From: Isoetes taiwanensis | Lineage: Eukaryota; Streptophyta; Lycopodiopsida; Isoetales; Isoetaceae | Reading direction: 5' to 3' | Assembly (NCBI GenBank): GCA_021234155.1 | Contig: JAJEKV010000062.1 | Location: forward strand, 6,974,432 to 7,038,431 | Length of the DNA: 64,000 nucleotides | In this document: positions 23,071 to 35,132 of the stretch, piece by piece | How the letters are laid out: every line of letters begins with the position of its first letter | Numbering within the stretch: the stretch's first letter is position 1 | Made by a program: the position numbers and the translations under genes | The notes under the pieces: model-generated | What the model was told of the DNA's origin: nothing | Seen by the model: the letters and a program-made list of their open reading frames with translations, nothing else | Databases searched by the model: none

Positions 23071-23210
23071 GGTATAAATTTATACCGAGAAAACTCTTGC
23101 GGTATAAATTTATACCGCTCAAGTCTTCTTGCGGTATAAATTTATACCGTGCGAACTCTCTAGCATACTATGTCCACATATTACTATCTATTAAGGTATA
23201 AATTTATACC
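23071..23210. repeat. Phased array of a perfect 16-bp palindrome
   Basis: GGTATAAATTTATACC is its own reverse complement and occurs without change at 23071, 23101, 23133 and 23195. Start-to-start distances are 30, 32 and 62, close to multiples of 31. The first three units share spacer ends (CTCTTGC, CTTCTTGC) while the middles differ. Degenerate copies lie near 21118 and 22935-22968 in the same element. The sites sit several hundred bases inside the element's ends, a place where transposase-binding repeats are found in other TIR families. Confidence 0.9.
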
Positions 23211-23905
23211 ATCTTGAAATTTATTTGGAAGAAACTAAAGACTACAGAGAACAAATAAATTACAAAGTTTAAAAAAGTCCAGATTGGATACATACGTCGA
23301 CATCGCGGTATCTGAGTTCTATATAGCAAGTCGGAGGAGCAAATAAGAGCAAGTGTATAAAGCAAAGCCAGCATCATCTTCGACTTCACCTCGCGTGTGA
23401 GGCATACTTTAAGGTGACAATATTTGCTTCATATCAAAATGTGTTGCATTTTTTGCAATTTTGTTCATAATTTTGTAGTGAATTTATAAACTTTGAACTA
23501 AATACGTTTTTGGGCACTCTTAGCGCTTGCTGTTTTTTTTCAATGTCTATTTTGTTTTGTCCTTAAAAATATTACTATTTCTCAAACCAAACTAGGGGGC
23601 CAAAAAATGGTACCAAACAATTTTGAATGGAAGCTGAGTTCAAATTCCCCTCCAAAAATGGTGCCTAAAATATTCAAATTGTCACACTTGTCACAAATAT
23701 ACCAAGAAAAGGGCATTTTTTAAGGGAATTTTAGGGAATCTTTCAAAGATTCCTTTTGAAGTGCGTTTGCAGCAAATAAGTGCGTTTCATTTTAAACTTT
23801 GTTAGCTAACCTTAGCTTATGAATAATTAATGTGCCATTAATTATTCATAGTGACGTGTCACGTATTTATACTTAAGAAGGCGTATAAATATGTGGAACG
23901 TCACA

Positions 23906-23919
23906 TTCTCCCCACCTTA
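23906..23919 (-). promoter_or_regulatory. Polypurine tract next to LTR B
   Basis: On the minus strand TAAGGTGGGGAGAA directly precedes the TGTGACGTTCC start of the LTR. Further upstream, GAGGACAACATCAC on the minus strand is the familiar sequence before this tract in plant gypsy elements. Confidence 0.8.
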
Positions 23920-25967
23920 AAAGTGATGTTGTCCTCAGCATCAAGACTACTCTTGCTGTGGGCAATACATTGTACATTGGAAGGAAGTCTCCCCTCCTTA
24001 AAGAGATAGCGTGAGATTATAGGTCACACAGACTTTGTCATGTTCAAAGTGATTAAGTTTGAAATGACTTGTAATGTGCAATTTACAACTCTGGGATATA
24101 AAAGGTAGAGGTATAGGTCAGACATGACCATCTTTTAGGACCGTCGGAAGTGAACAGTCAAGATGTGTGGAAGTCTCACTGTTTTCAGAGTATAGCTAAT
24201 TTTGAATTCATTCTTTCTATACACACGTATAATTGATTATATATTATGGACAGGTATAGACACAAGCAACTTCTATTTGTTCTTATATTATAATACGGAG
24301 TTATTAAGCTCGCACTGTTTAGTAGAAAGTGATTCTAATGATATTAACTTCTGTGTATATGTATTATATTCTCCCGTCGCTTTGCAATCCATTTAATTAC
24401 AGCCAGCGCTAATTTAATTTTGTATCAGAATTTTGTTTTCCTATTTTGTTATAGTTTTGACAACTCATAAAGTCCTATCCTCAGTATTTGACATGCCCCT
24501 CACATTTAGACTTACCCTTTAATACAATTATATCGTACTGTATCTGACACTTTTACCCCTATACTCAAATATGAACTACAGGCACACGTTCTTCATCAAC
24601 TACTATTCATAACCCTCTAAGATAATCTAAGTCTCGTTATTCTCTCAGAAGTTTGTGTAAGACATACATAATTATCTCCTTTTATTATGTTTGATTATGT
24701 GTTTAATTAGGTCCTTTTAATTGTCTTTAATGTTTTCTATACGCTCACTCTATTCTAGTCTATCTTAACCAGAGGTTATATTCACGTCGGTACACCTTTG
24801 AATTACTTATTCATATTATTATTATTTCCGTAAATTTATCACACATACAGATACTCTTATATTTACAGGTACATCTCACAGATACATTCGACGTAACTGG
24901 TACCACCCGGGTTGCTATCTGGCAGTGCTATGGCCATGCAATCCTCCTGTATCACAGAAGGACAGTTGTGACTATGGTGGCCACGGCAGAAGAGTCAAAG
25001 ACATGCCTGGTCCCGCTTGAGGCTATTATATAATGATGGATATTGCCATTCAACGTAGAAGGAGACTGGATATAGCACCATATATCTGATGGAGAAGTGG
25101 TTTATGATTATCTACTATCAACCCCGTTAGAGAGGTACTATACTAAGGTGGATCTGAATTATAAGTACCCAGCTCCTGAAAGGAAGACCACTTCAGAAGT
25201 GTAGGGTTCGACATTTTATAGCTATTGCTACTCACCAATGTTGCTTTTATTTTTTATGAACTAGTTGGAGGGGGGAGATGGGCTTGAGGTTGTTGGACAC
25301 AAACAATGAGGAGAGTTAAGAGTAAGCATATGTAACATAGTGGCATAGTGGCATGTGTAACAAAGTAAGATAGGATCATCTAAATAACAATTGCCCATTC
25401 TCACTAGCTTATCCAGTCCATCATATGATACAATAGCATCTTTATTGGCATCATTCCCACTTTAACTGCAGAAGCTATCACGTAATAGACTCCAAGATAG
25501 CTGAAGAGAAAACTAGTATTTATAGACACCATATCACTTGCGTTAATAAACCAAGAGCACTTTTGACAGATGTGATATTCGCAACCATCTTTAGACCACC
25601 CAACTTTTTCACAGATTTGCAAATTTTATCCTTCCACAGTTCCACCATCAAGTGAAGAATTGCAAATTTATAAAAGTAACTATTGGAGTCAGAAATTTCA
25701 ATACACTACATAAGCATACCAGCCCATCAAGAATGCAAACAGCTAAAAATTCATAAATTCAGTTCCATTTCTTCTCTATTCCTTGGTGGCGATAAGCAAT
25801 AATTCAAGCATGTGGCAGTTAAATAAAAAGGAGTTGTATTCAAGTTAAAGAATTATACAAGGCTCTTATACAAAAAGAAACCATCTAGAGCAGGATTTTT
25901 GTGGCAATGTGAAGAGGAAAAAGTTGGCGTAAATATGTGTAGAAGGATGGACAAGTTATACTGCTAA
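23920..25967. other. Unassigned; probably dead internal sequence of element B then AT-rich DNA
   Basis: The first part should belong to the internal region of the element that owned LTR B, but no pol motif is readable. A minus-strand frame at 25404-25622 has four cysteines and hydrophobic stretches but no family that I recognise. Confidence 0.35.
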
Positions 25968-26145
25968 CAAAATTAAAACTTTTAGATGGATTGCTGCACA
26001 TCAAAGTTTGCCTACAAATCAAAAAAGGTCCAAATATAACAAGACAGTTTCTAGTCTATACCTTCAATGTGGTGAAGTGGAAATTTCAAATCATGTGTTT
26101 ACATGTTCATGGCTGATAGAATTACGAGTTGGTCTTCCTAGATAA
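25968..26145 (+). pseudogene. LINE zinc-binding (zf-RVT) fragment
   Basis: One open frame reads TFRWIAAHQSLPTNQKRSKY, later YLQCGEVEISNHVFTCSW and then a stop. This matches the reverse-transcriptase zinc-binding domain found after the RT of plant LINEs (W..A....LPT, C-G-E-x-E-x-x-x-H-x-F-x-C). It is a short, orphaned piece; no RT motif is readable around it. Confidence 0.7.
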
Positions 26146-29100
26146 ACAAAGGAGCTCAAACCGATCTAAATCTGCTAAGTTTCCGGATGCAAAGAGTAAA
26201 ATTAAAAACACCACAAGAATCTTGAGAGTCGTTGGGTGATCCGCTACACGTAAAACAGAGTAGTCATAAGCAAACAATCCCCTTCAATTATATGGCTAAA
26301 AACGGGCTTTCATTGATATCATACAAATTATTGCAATAGCGCAAAAATGTTAAAAGGGAAGAAATATGATCCAGCCTGGAATACTTTGGGGAAATTCTAT
26401 GGCTTGCATGATTTTTATCTAACTAATCTAATAATCTCTCATGATGTTTTACACAGATGCACAGAGGAGACTCAATAGAGTTGGTAGTATGGATCGAGCA
26501 ATGGGAGTAGCAGAAATTCGGATGATGAAGAATCCCAATTGTCCGAAGACTGAACTCGAAGAGATATTTATTCAAATTTTAAGCGGGAGGTAATACATGC
26601 CAAGGCAATTAAGAAAGTCCTGAAAAGAGGAAAGGTATGGAGATTCAATAGCCTTAAGCCATTTTTCACAAATCTTTACCATAAATGGCAGCAGAAAAGA
26701 GAAGCACATGTCATGTCCTTATCTTTGTCTTGCATGCATGTTCTAAGAAGCAAATTTGGCATTATTTTGCTAAACTGATCACATTATGCAAGAAACAAGT
26801 AGAAAGATCTAACAGCTAAGAAGAACATGGGAAAAGCAATTCTGGGATGGGATATTGAAAAAAAAACTTTGAAGTCAAGGATTTGGATTTGAAAATCATA
26901 GAAAATGCCCAGGAAAGCTTGAATGCTTTCAGTTTTCTTCCAAAAGAGTAGAGGTGAGAAAGAGTGCTGAGGACGAAAAAAATTTTGGCGGAAGTAAAGC
27001 GGCGTCATCTATATTTTCTTGGCAGAGTTCCTGCAAGACAAGTTCTTGTGGTTTCTTATGGCGTTGAGCGGCTTGCCTAGTTTAGTGTTTATTGTTGTCT
27101 TTTCAATCTTTTGTTAAATTGCTTTCATCATTTTTTTTTATCAAGATTTGTAACAACTACCAATTCCTCCAACCTAGATTAACCACATGCGCAAACTAGT
27201 TGAGGGCAACCCCTAGTGCGAAAGCACCTTCTTCTTTATATCATTATGGTTTTTCTTAGATTTCTCTTTAACTACATTTCATATTTTAATATCAAATGTG
27301 CCTAACAGGTTCAGAAAATTGATGCCATATCGTTTTCTTTATAGCTTTGCTTAGAATTCTCTTATATTGCATTTCATGTTTTAATATCTAATGTGCTTAT
27401 AAACTTCCACGTTTTTAGTTTGGTATTTGTGGAGGTGCTTGTGGCAATGGTTTGTGCTAAGATTTTTAGCCATCGTATTAGAAATCATATATTTGGAGGG
27501 ATTTGAGCAGCTTATTTGCATTTAGTGGTGATGTTTTTTTTTTCTTTGTATAATTTTTAGAATGTTTTTTAGGGCATAGAGATAAGAGTGCACGCCGCTT
27601 TTTTTTGGCGAAAGGCGGGGAGGGATTTTCGTTGAGGCAAACAGATCAAGGTTTTTTCGACCATAAGCCCCCCATTAGCTCTTGGAGCTCTGGTGGAGCT
27701 ATGGTTCTTGTGTTACGCTATCCATATTGATGCTTGAGCTTTGAATAGGAAATATATCGATTCTCTTGTTCTTTCTATCATTTTAAGCATCGTGAAGATT
27801 ATCTTAATGGGCACATTGAAAAATCATGGTGTGCTTGAATCTTCCGCTCCCGGATGATCGTGGGCTCGATTATTTGCAAGCACCGGGCTATCCGAGACAT
27901 TTATACTGCGGTTCTGCAGCTGGGGCGGTGGTTCACATCCGATCCAAAGATCGATTTCTTGATGTGTCTTCAACATAGCTAATAGTCTTCCGCTATGATT
28001 TGTAAGGCCCATGGGACGGGTTGATTCGCGACAAAGAGCCCCGAGTCGCAAAAACCCCGAAGCGGTGGGCCTTGTGGTTTACAGCTCCCAAACTTGTTGG
28101 GTCCGGTCGTCCCTCAACCATAACAGCCAGTGGCCGGCATTGCAATCGGTTTTTCTTCCGAGTTCTCGGTTCAAGTTTCGAGGCTAAGAGGCCGCCGTGG
28201 TGATTGCTTGGTTGTTTGCATGCGGTGGTGGAGCCGTAAGTTTTATTCCCAGATCCGATGTTGCATGGTTTCCGCTTCTATCTCCTTTGCCGCCATCTTG
28301 CGACCATGCCAGGCCATCTGCCGGAACCAACAAGAGGTCCGCAAAGATGTCGTTCGGGAATCATAAGCGGCCGTTCATTCGCGGCGGCTACCATTGGTTT
28401 TTATGTGGCGAATTTAAGCAATGGTGAAATTTCGGTTCTATTACTAAACGTTCTTATGCTTTTGTAATCATTGTTCCATGACGAGGACCGTGATATTTCT
28501 TCGTGCCAATCTCACATATGGCTATGGTGCCCGTGTAATGTTTTGCGATAGCATTTATAATTTAAACATAGATTGTGAAAAACGCGACTTTAATGTCAAC
28601 CAGTTTGGTATTTCTTTTCGTGTTCTATCCGAAATGATTTCATTTGTTGCAAGAAGATATCCATTTTTATAATGAAGTGGCAAAGACGCGATTACATCAA
28701 AAACATGCTATAGATGGTATAGACAAAAAAACTAAACCGATGAAGGGTGTCACTACTTCCATGCCATTACCGAAGCCCATGGCGTGTCACTAACAAAAAC
28801 CGCATGTAATGCCACTATGTTGGATCTTATATGCCGATAGGGTGGTTAGAAGAGGTGAACAATTGATATCCTTTCCCGACACTCGCCGATATGTTGGTTG
28901 CATGTTAAATCCATGATTATGGATTTTGCGAGCATGTTATTGATTTCATTATCAACCGCAACGCGTTGTCTTTGTATTATCATTTAATAACCGTGCGACT
29001 TCTATCAATTGTGATTGAATCTATGGCAAGTAAGTTATGACCTACAATGTTTGATGATCAGCCTCTTGCCTTAGAAGCACCAAAGTATTTTGATGAGACA

Positions 29101-30987
29101 AAGCAAGTAAAAAATTAGATGCTTCCAGCCAGACATATGCATCTTTGAAATACTGACTTCACATTTTGTATTTGTGCGAATAGAGGACACTTAACGACGA
29201 TATATACCGAGTTCATCATAATGTTTTTTTTTGTTCATGTACAACAAAATATCTCCGCTAATACATGTTTAAAATGGAGCAACCAATAGTATGGAAGGAG
29301 GATGTCCCCATTTTCTAACTTTCTTTCCCATAATTTCAAAAGCTTCCGCACTAAACTTGGTAGGCAACTTAAGACTTCATCGTACCGGCCGCATCGCCCA
29401 AATAAGTAAAATATATTGTTGCAAAAATAGCTCGACAAATTCTCTAAAAGGTACGCATTATCGCCTCAAGGCATGCTTATGCACTATGATGCATACATAA
29501 CAGCAGGAATGCAATAGGCTGCATGAATTGTGAACCCAAAATCTGCATTGAATGTAAACAGACTGATAAACAATCACAGCATGCAAGGATATTAATCTTG
29601 TTCACTCTTTGGGATGCCTTCGGTAGTAGTAGTAGTACATGCTTCGGTAGTAGTAGTAGTGGGATGCCTTGCATTTCTCCCAATAAAGGATCTTTACATG
29701 CAGACTTTTAAACTTTGAATATGTCCATTCTGGACTTTAATATCGCTCACTTTGAGGGTCATAAAAAATAAAGGCCCTAAAGCAACAAATTAAATACAGA
29801 ACCATTGCAAGAAACGAATAGCAAGACGTAAAACTTTTTCAAAACTTACTATAGATTAATAAAAGATAATATGAACGTTCCATTCTTGCAGCGTGAACTT
29901 GCATAGCATATTCACTGCAGTATAAGCCTTACAAATACGTTTAATGAAGTCTAATGACTTTTTGACAATGGAGAGAAGAGGAACATTTTGTCAAATTTGC
30001 TTTGCGATTGGCAGTCATGGGCCAGATATATTAAAACATGCTTCAATCGAGCTTCCTCTCTTCTAGATAGATGTGCAGCAGAACGTTTACTTATCCTGCA
30101 TTGCAGCATTATAAAATCCAAGTAAATGATACTCTAGGTGATGATAAATGTCATGAAAAAAAAGATTTTCACTATCATATTGCTAACAAATGCCTGCTGC
30201 TTATAAATGCACCAAGAACATCAGATACAGTTTCCAAACCTGTATGGACAAAAGCATCAAAGTAAATAGATGCAATAGATTTAACAACATGAAGCACCAG
30301 AAAAGGTTCAATTATCAGTTTCGTAAACTTGAAGGCTTTTGATTGAAGAAAGCAATTGGGGTACATAGTTCTAATGACAAATCAGTATGTACATTAGCTA
30401 CTAATATAACATCATCAACATTCCAGCATATAAAACATCCCAAGCCCGCTGTAAGATACATTATAGAAAACTTTACAGCAATGGCATTTATTTTATCCGT
30501 AAAAAGCAATTCCCACCATTTTCATTTTCCAAATCTACCTGTTATGAATCATTCTAGGCTCTTCAAGTTTTGGCTCACAACTCCACCCCCTGGCTGCTTC
30601 CAATCTTACGGACCCTAAATTTACATGAACAAAATTTAAAGAATAACACACATATCTGTGTACTAGCATAAACCCAAAATATGAATGATAGAACCATAAT
30701 GATTTGCTCCTTCTTCTGAGTGCCCCTGAACGTTTGCATAAAATGTTCTCCATCTTAACTTGATAGAAAAGCAACAAAATAATAAGCCAAAAGAAAATAC
30801 CAGAATTGAAGCAAATCGCTAATGTAGCCACCTGTATTCTAGAATGCCTTGTGCACAGAATAAAAATTAAAGATAAAATGGGCTCAGATAATATAAATTT
30901 GGTGCACACAATGGGTGAAATTTTGCTGCTTCACTTTGCTTGCAGATTTGTTCCTCTGCTCGCTGCTGAAGCACAACGAAACAACCT
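26146..30987. other. Unassigned sequence
   Basis: No gene or element could be named. About 27830-28440 is visibly richer in G, C and CpG than its surroundings but has no long frame. A small duplication, CTTCGGTAGTAGTAGTAGT, occurs twice at 29619-29664. Confidence 0.35.
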
Positions 30988-31580
30988 CTAAGTATGAGTG
31001 GGACCAATGCAATTTCTCAAGAAATTTTGTGGAGCTGACCAATGAAAGTTGCTAAATAACAACATGCCTCCTGATGCTTGATCTTCCTCTGCAGATCCAT
31101 ACAAGCCTCTTCCATTAGTTGACGACTTGGCAAATGTTGCAGCCTTCAATTTAGGAAGAGAGAGAACCTTATTGATACCTTGAACAGACAAGTGCCCATC
31201 TAGACATCCGTAAAACATCATGGTCGTGTACAAGAGCTGCACTTTCACCTTCTCCAAACTAAGCGGTTCCATCAGCTCCATGTGCCACAACCTTCTGATG
31301 CAACTTTAGGGTAGAATATTGAACCTTTACCAGACCTTCTGACAGCATCGTTGGAGACTTTCTTCAGTTTGGTACTCAGGAGGCGCTTGAGTTGCTTTTC
31401 ATTTACAAACCTTGCTAAATCCCAAGCAAGAGATGTTAGTTTGACTACAAGCTCTGCCATTCTGCTGTACATGAAATCTTGCACATCTTCCAAAAATATG
31501 AGGTCCAACCAAATCAACCTATTCTGCTGAAACCGTAGGATCAAACTCTGAAGCTCCTTCAGGAAATATTGCCTTAACAA
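30988..31580 (-). pseudogene. Two adjoining reading frames of unknown function
   Basis: Minus-strand frames 31580-31272 (102 codons, LILRFQQNRLIWLDLIFLED, VVKLTSLAWDLARFVNEKQL) and 31290-30988 (100 codons, SLEKVKVQLLYTTMMFYGCL, LFSNFHWSAPQNFLRN) overlap by 19 bases in different frames. Both look protein-like and may be one coding region broken by a frameshift, or the last exons of a gene. I do not recognise the family. The upstream end (right side) runs into a tandem duplication. Confidence 0.4.
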
Positions 31581-31850
31581 GCGACCATTCTCATACAGTG
31601 TGCAAGCTTGCTTAAAAACCGGAATAAGCAGACCATTGATTGTGAACTACAATATCCTTCTGATGATGCAGTCTGATGCTGCCACTACCAAACTCTGAAG
31701 TTCCTTCAGGAAATATTGCCTTAACAATGCGACCATTCTCATACAGTGTGCAAGCTGTTATGTGAAACCCGGGAATAAGCAGACCATTGATTGTGAACTA
31801 CAATATCCTTCTGATGATGCAGTCTGATGCTGCCACTACCAAACGCTTTA
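31543..31850. repeat. Tandem duplication of about 147 bp
   Basis: The block starting CAAACTCTGAAG (31543 and about 31690) is repeated head to tail through GATGCTGCCACTACCAAAC. The copies are nearly identical, differing by a few substitutions and small indels (ACAAGCGACC against ACAATGCGACC). It affects the upstream part of the minus-strand frames described at 30988-31580. Confidence 0.85.
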
Positions 31851-32078
31851 CTTTTAGTAGTTTTCCATGGGAAAAAAGACGATCTCATTAGAAGATAATG
31901 CTTTGAAACCCTTATTGCCCCAATCCGATGTCCTAACCGGGTCTTTCAAGATGTGATTTTTCAAGAGCTTCTTAATAGATTTTGCATTGCCTAGAGCCAT
32001 TAGAAAGTCCTTGAACTTGGGATCTGCTTTTTCAAGAAATGCATTACTCCCGCTCTAGGAGCTTAATATGTGTGACTT

Positions 32079-32205
32079 AACCAAGGCTTATGAAATGCTG
32101 GTATGCTGGCTGTGTGACTTAACCAAGGCTTATGAAATGCTGGTATGCTGGCTTTATCCCGAGGAACCAAGGCTTATGAAATGCTGGTATGCTGGCTTTA
32201 TCCCG
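32079..32205. repeat. Three tandem copies of a 42-44 bp unit
   Basis: ACCAAGGCTTATGAAATGCT followed by GGTATGCTGGCT occurs at about 32080, 32122 and 32165. Linkers alternate between TGTGTGACTTA (before copies 1 and 2) and TTATCCCGAGGA (after copies 2 and 3), so two overlapping duplication events are needed. Confidence 0.88.
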
Positions 32206-33606
32206 AGGAAGCATCATAACTGAGAAGCAAAAACATAGCCTTATGGTTCAAAGCTTCCGTCAGCAATTGGGGCACCAAGTTAAAGAAAAAGAAGAGCCAC
32301 AGTCCACGAAGTCATGCTGAGAAATTGAGGGGACTGCCCATGAGTATAGTAGACCTAGAGAAAAGCAATCAAACCATTAGAAAGGTTCACTGGAAATGTT
32401 AAAGAGGTGGTTCATGTAATATCCATTGCATTGATGCAGCGGATGACCAGATATACCACTGTTCTTTGGCCAGATATACGACATCCTGGATGGCTGTCCT
32501 ATTCTATCCGCCAAAAGATCAACTAGTATAAAAGTATAGATACCAAGTCTTCATTCTTGCACACTAACTTGCCATTCTAGTGCCTCAAAATGGACGTCTC
32601 ATCTGGATGCAGTTAGAAATGGCTTCTTATGACAACATGAGATCCTAAACTTCAAGTATAGAATGCAGTTTCTCAATTTTCTGTTGGGCAAGACATTTAA
32701 GGTTAAGGCGCCTCAACTAAACATAAACTTTACATCTCACATATAAATCCTGAGCATCATATTACCTCAGCAGAGTGCAAAACTAATCCTTCAGGGAAAA
32801 GTTCGCCATTAGAAACATAATTCATCAAAGAAAAAGATTGGCATCACATTTGACTATAGCTCGTTTATCATATTCATAGGATAGATGCGAAATAGAACAC
32901 TGCTCATCCTATCATCCAAGTCATTACAGTCAAGTTGCCAATCAGCAGCATTCAATATTCCTGCCTTTTGCCTCAATTATGGTGCAAAGATGTAAAAAAT
33001 CTGGACTCATATTTATACCAGTAAAAATCATTTTTCTAGATGATGCCACTCTGATGCAATTATATTCACATTTGACACCCTCTTTTAGTCACTTACATCC
33101 ACCACAGTGGTGAGACTAATTTTGAGGAAATTTAATCAAATGTAAAACATGTGGAAAGCTTAAAAGTCTTCTAAACCTGTGAGCTAATTCATGGTCGTTG
33201 CCTTGCCCTTCTTGCTCAAAGAATAAAATGGCCCTGAAAGAATTAATCCTTGGATGCTTGTCATATTTGGGTACAATCTTTCAAGATTTTTGTATCACGG
33301 ACAAATATCTTTTCAACCTTGGCCCATGGTTCCTATTAAAAGGCCTAAGCACAATAACAACAGTTTAAAAGAAATAAATTAAGCTAAATAAGTGAAGAAA
33401 AGCAGAATACGCCCAACTAACCTCTTCAGCTTTCCATTTAGACTATAACCTTCATCGAAATAAACCCTAAGCTTCCCATTTGAACTGCTTTTCACTGAGA
33501 AGCTGCTCCTCACGGAGAAACCTAGTTCAAGCACGAGATTAAAAAACAGCTTGAATTGATTGAAGGGGGCCGCGCGAACGCGAGCCCCCACTACCACAAA
33601 TTATGA
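32206..33606. other. Unassigned sequence
   Basis: AT-rich, with no readable gene or repeat. Confidence 0.35.
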
Positions 33607-35132
33607 CGTGCACTCTCCCCTTGGGGAGATGCTAGAACGATTCACGCCCTAGTGCAATGGCGCAAACCATCCTAGGCCATCGACCTTCTGGATCATCGAT
33701 AGACCCCGCCCAGGTAAGTATGGTGCAGCGTGCCCTCTCTTTTATTTTATAATCTTCTCATGCCTTCTTCTGCAACTTATTCCTGTGGGATATCTATCCA
33801 TTCTTCTGCAACTTATTCCTGAGATCCCTCCCCGAACAACTCGGTTTCCTTCGTGAAGAATCGGAACCTGCCTCTCCACAAAACCTTCGTGCAAAAATTT
33901 TGGGCCTGCACATTGTCTTCTCTTGGGTACACATTGGTTTTCCTCCTATATTCCCTTTGCAATGATTCCTCTGAAGTTATCCTATGCTCTACCTCAGGTT
34001 TGATTCGAATTGCTACTATTCCCAGTGAAATGAAAGCCATTAGTTGAACTATAATAATCACCAATAGCCAAGCGCAAAGTCCAAAGAGAATGAAGTATGA
34101 CATCTGAAAGCATCTAGAAAGGTCGGATTCCTTGTTTTAGAATTTAACAAATGCATAAGATAGCAATGTACGAAACAATTGCATTGGTTTTAGTCTTAAT
34201 TCGGACGCGGCATTTATATCGGCATTCATATGTTTGTTTTCCTATATAATGACATTATTGTTTGTCCTTGTTGTGTACATTATATATGTTCAATATTAGA
34301 TGGACAAGGTGCCGAGCACTATGGATTGCCCCAATGCCATGGGCAATGTTCTGCTTTTCAAAGACAAGCTTTTGAAAAACGTGAACAAGTTTATGTTTTA
34401 TATGTTGCTTTAAGCATAGGATATTGAGAATTAATTGTGGTCTTTTCTAATATTGCAATCGGCCTCATATATTAAAGACAGCACCCATTATTTCTTTTGG
34501 CATCGATTCTTATAGCCATGCCAAAACATGATATAAATTGTTTTGATCTGCTCTTCTATGAGGGGTCAAGTAGTAGCACTTGGCCAATTTGTGGTGCTTA
34601 ACCGAGATAGAGAATTTTCTACAAATGTATAGCATTCCTTGTTAATGGGTGCTACATGACCCATTGATTAGCCGATTGCTATGCAAGGCCCAATTATCAC
34701 CCGCTAATGAATATACAGATCAACTTTAATGGTTATATAGAGTCTTATTATCAGCCCTCCCTTTCCTTATACATCTTCACCATTGTCATTTAGTTAACTC
34801 TTTGCTCCTCCTACTTAGGCACTCAACTAGCCACTACAAGAAAAAGGTACCTATAGTGTCTAAAGTAACATCAATATTTTTGACAATGATGTGCTAAACA
34901 TGGACAATTTTAGAACCTACTCTAATATTTGAGGAAATGCCTCACGTGATAGAGAAGGATCTGATTTCATGGAATGCTATGCTTGGAGCATATGCTGAGG
35001 ACGACCAAGTACAACAAGCTCTTCAGCTTTATGAGCAAATGCCAGTCCATGATATGTCTTATTGGACAACAATGAACACATTGTATGTTGAGCAAGACAA
35101 ATTTGAAAATGATGTTATGCCCTCAGATAATG
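33607..35132 (+). repeat. Segmental duplication, copy alpha
   Basis: This begins with CTCTCCCCTTGGGGAGATGC and a stretch holding CCCAGGTAAGTATGG (a good 5' splice-site consensus), and ends in a PPR fragment. The start matches copy gamma (from 43511). The part from about 34368 matches copy beta (from about 36880) and gamma (from about 44290). Copy beta lacks the first 760 bases. LTR C at 35133 truncates this copy. Confidence 0.88.
34937..35132 (+). pseudogene. PPR protein fragment (copy alpha)
   Basis: PPR proteins bind organellar RNA, one base per 35-residue helical repeat. The frame here reads EKDLISWNAMLGAYAEDDQV, then ALQLYEQMPVHDMSYWTTMN, i.e. one full repeat and the start of the next in the style of plant PLS-class proteins. 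It is open but ends after 66 codons just inside LTR C, and no upstream repeats are readable. It is a truncated pseudogene, broken by the LTR insertion. Confidence 0.85.

Larger units (their letters stand above)
20621..23802. mobile_element. 3.2-kb non-autonomous TIR element inserted in LTR B
   Basis: The ends are inverted copies: ACAATGTTTAAAATGAAACG at the left, and at the right CATTTTAAACTTTGT preceded by AAATAAGTGCGTTT. The common TIR is about 30 bp (one mismatch), and a second AAGTGCGTTT unit sits just inside each end. TAGCTA flanks both sides (20615-20620, 23803-23808; TAGCTAAC could be read as 8 bp). The interior is AT-rich and no transposase frame is visible. It holds a SINE-like tRNA head, a CCGTAGGAT-type motif cluster and an array of perfect palindromes. 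LTR B reads continuously if it is removed. Confidence 0.8.
19116..23905 (-). mobile_element. LTR B (3' LTR of a minus-strand gypsy-type element), split by a TIR element
   Basis: Read in reverse, this LTR begins TGTGACGTTCC at 23905 and ends GGAGCGTCACA at 19116. Without the 3.18-kb insertion at 20621-23802 it is about 1.6 kb, the same size as the solo LTR at 60701-62299. A long AT dinucleotide run lies at about 19318-19364, where element A has a shorter one. A polypurine tract next to the 23905 end shows it is a 3' LTR whose internal region lay to the right. No 5' LTR is present in the window. Confidence 0.85.

Noticed and set aside
23071..23210. Repeat-spacer look of a CRISPR array
   Set aside because: The repeats are only 16 bp and palindromic, spacers are 14-46 bp with shared ends, and the DNA is plant nuclear repeat sequence without cas genes.
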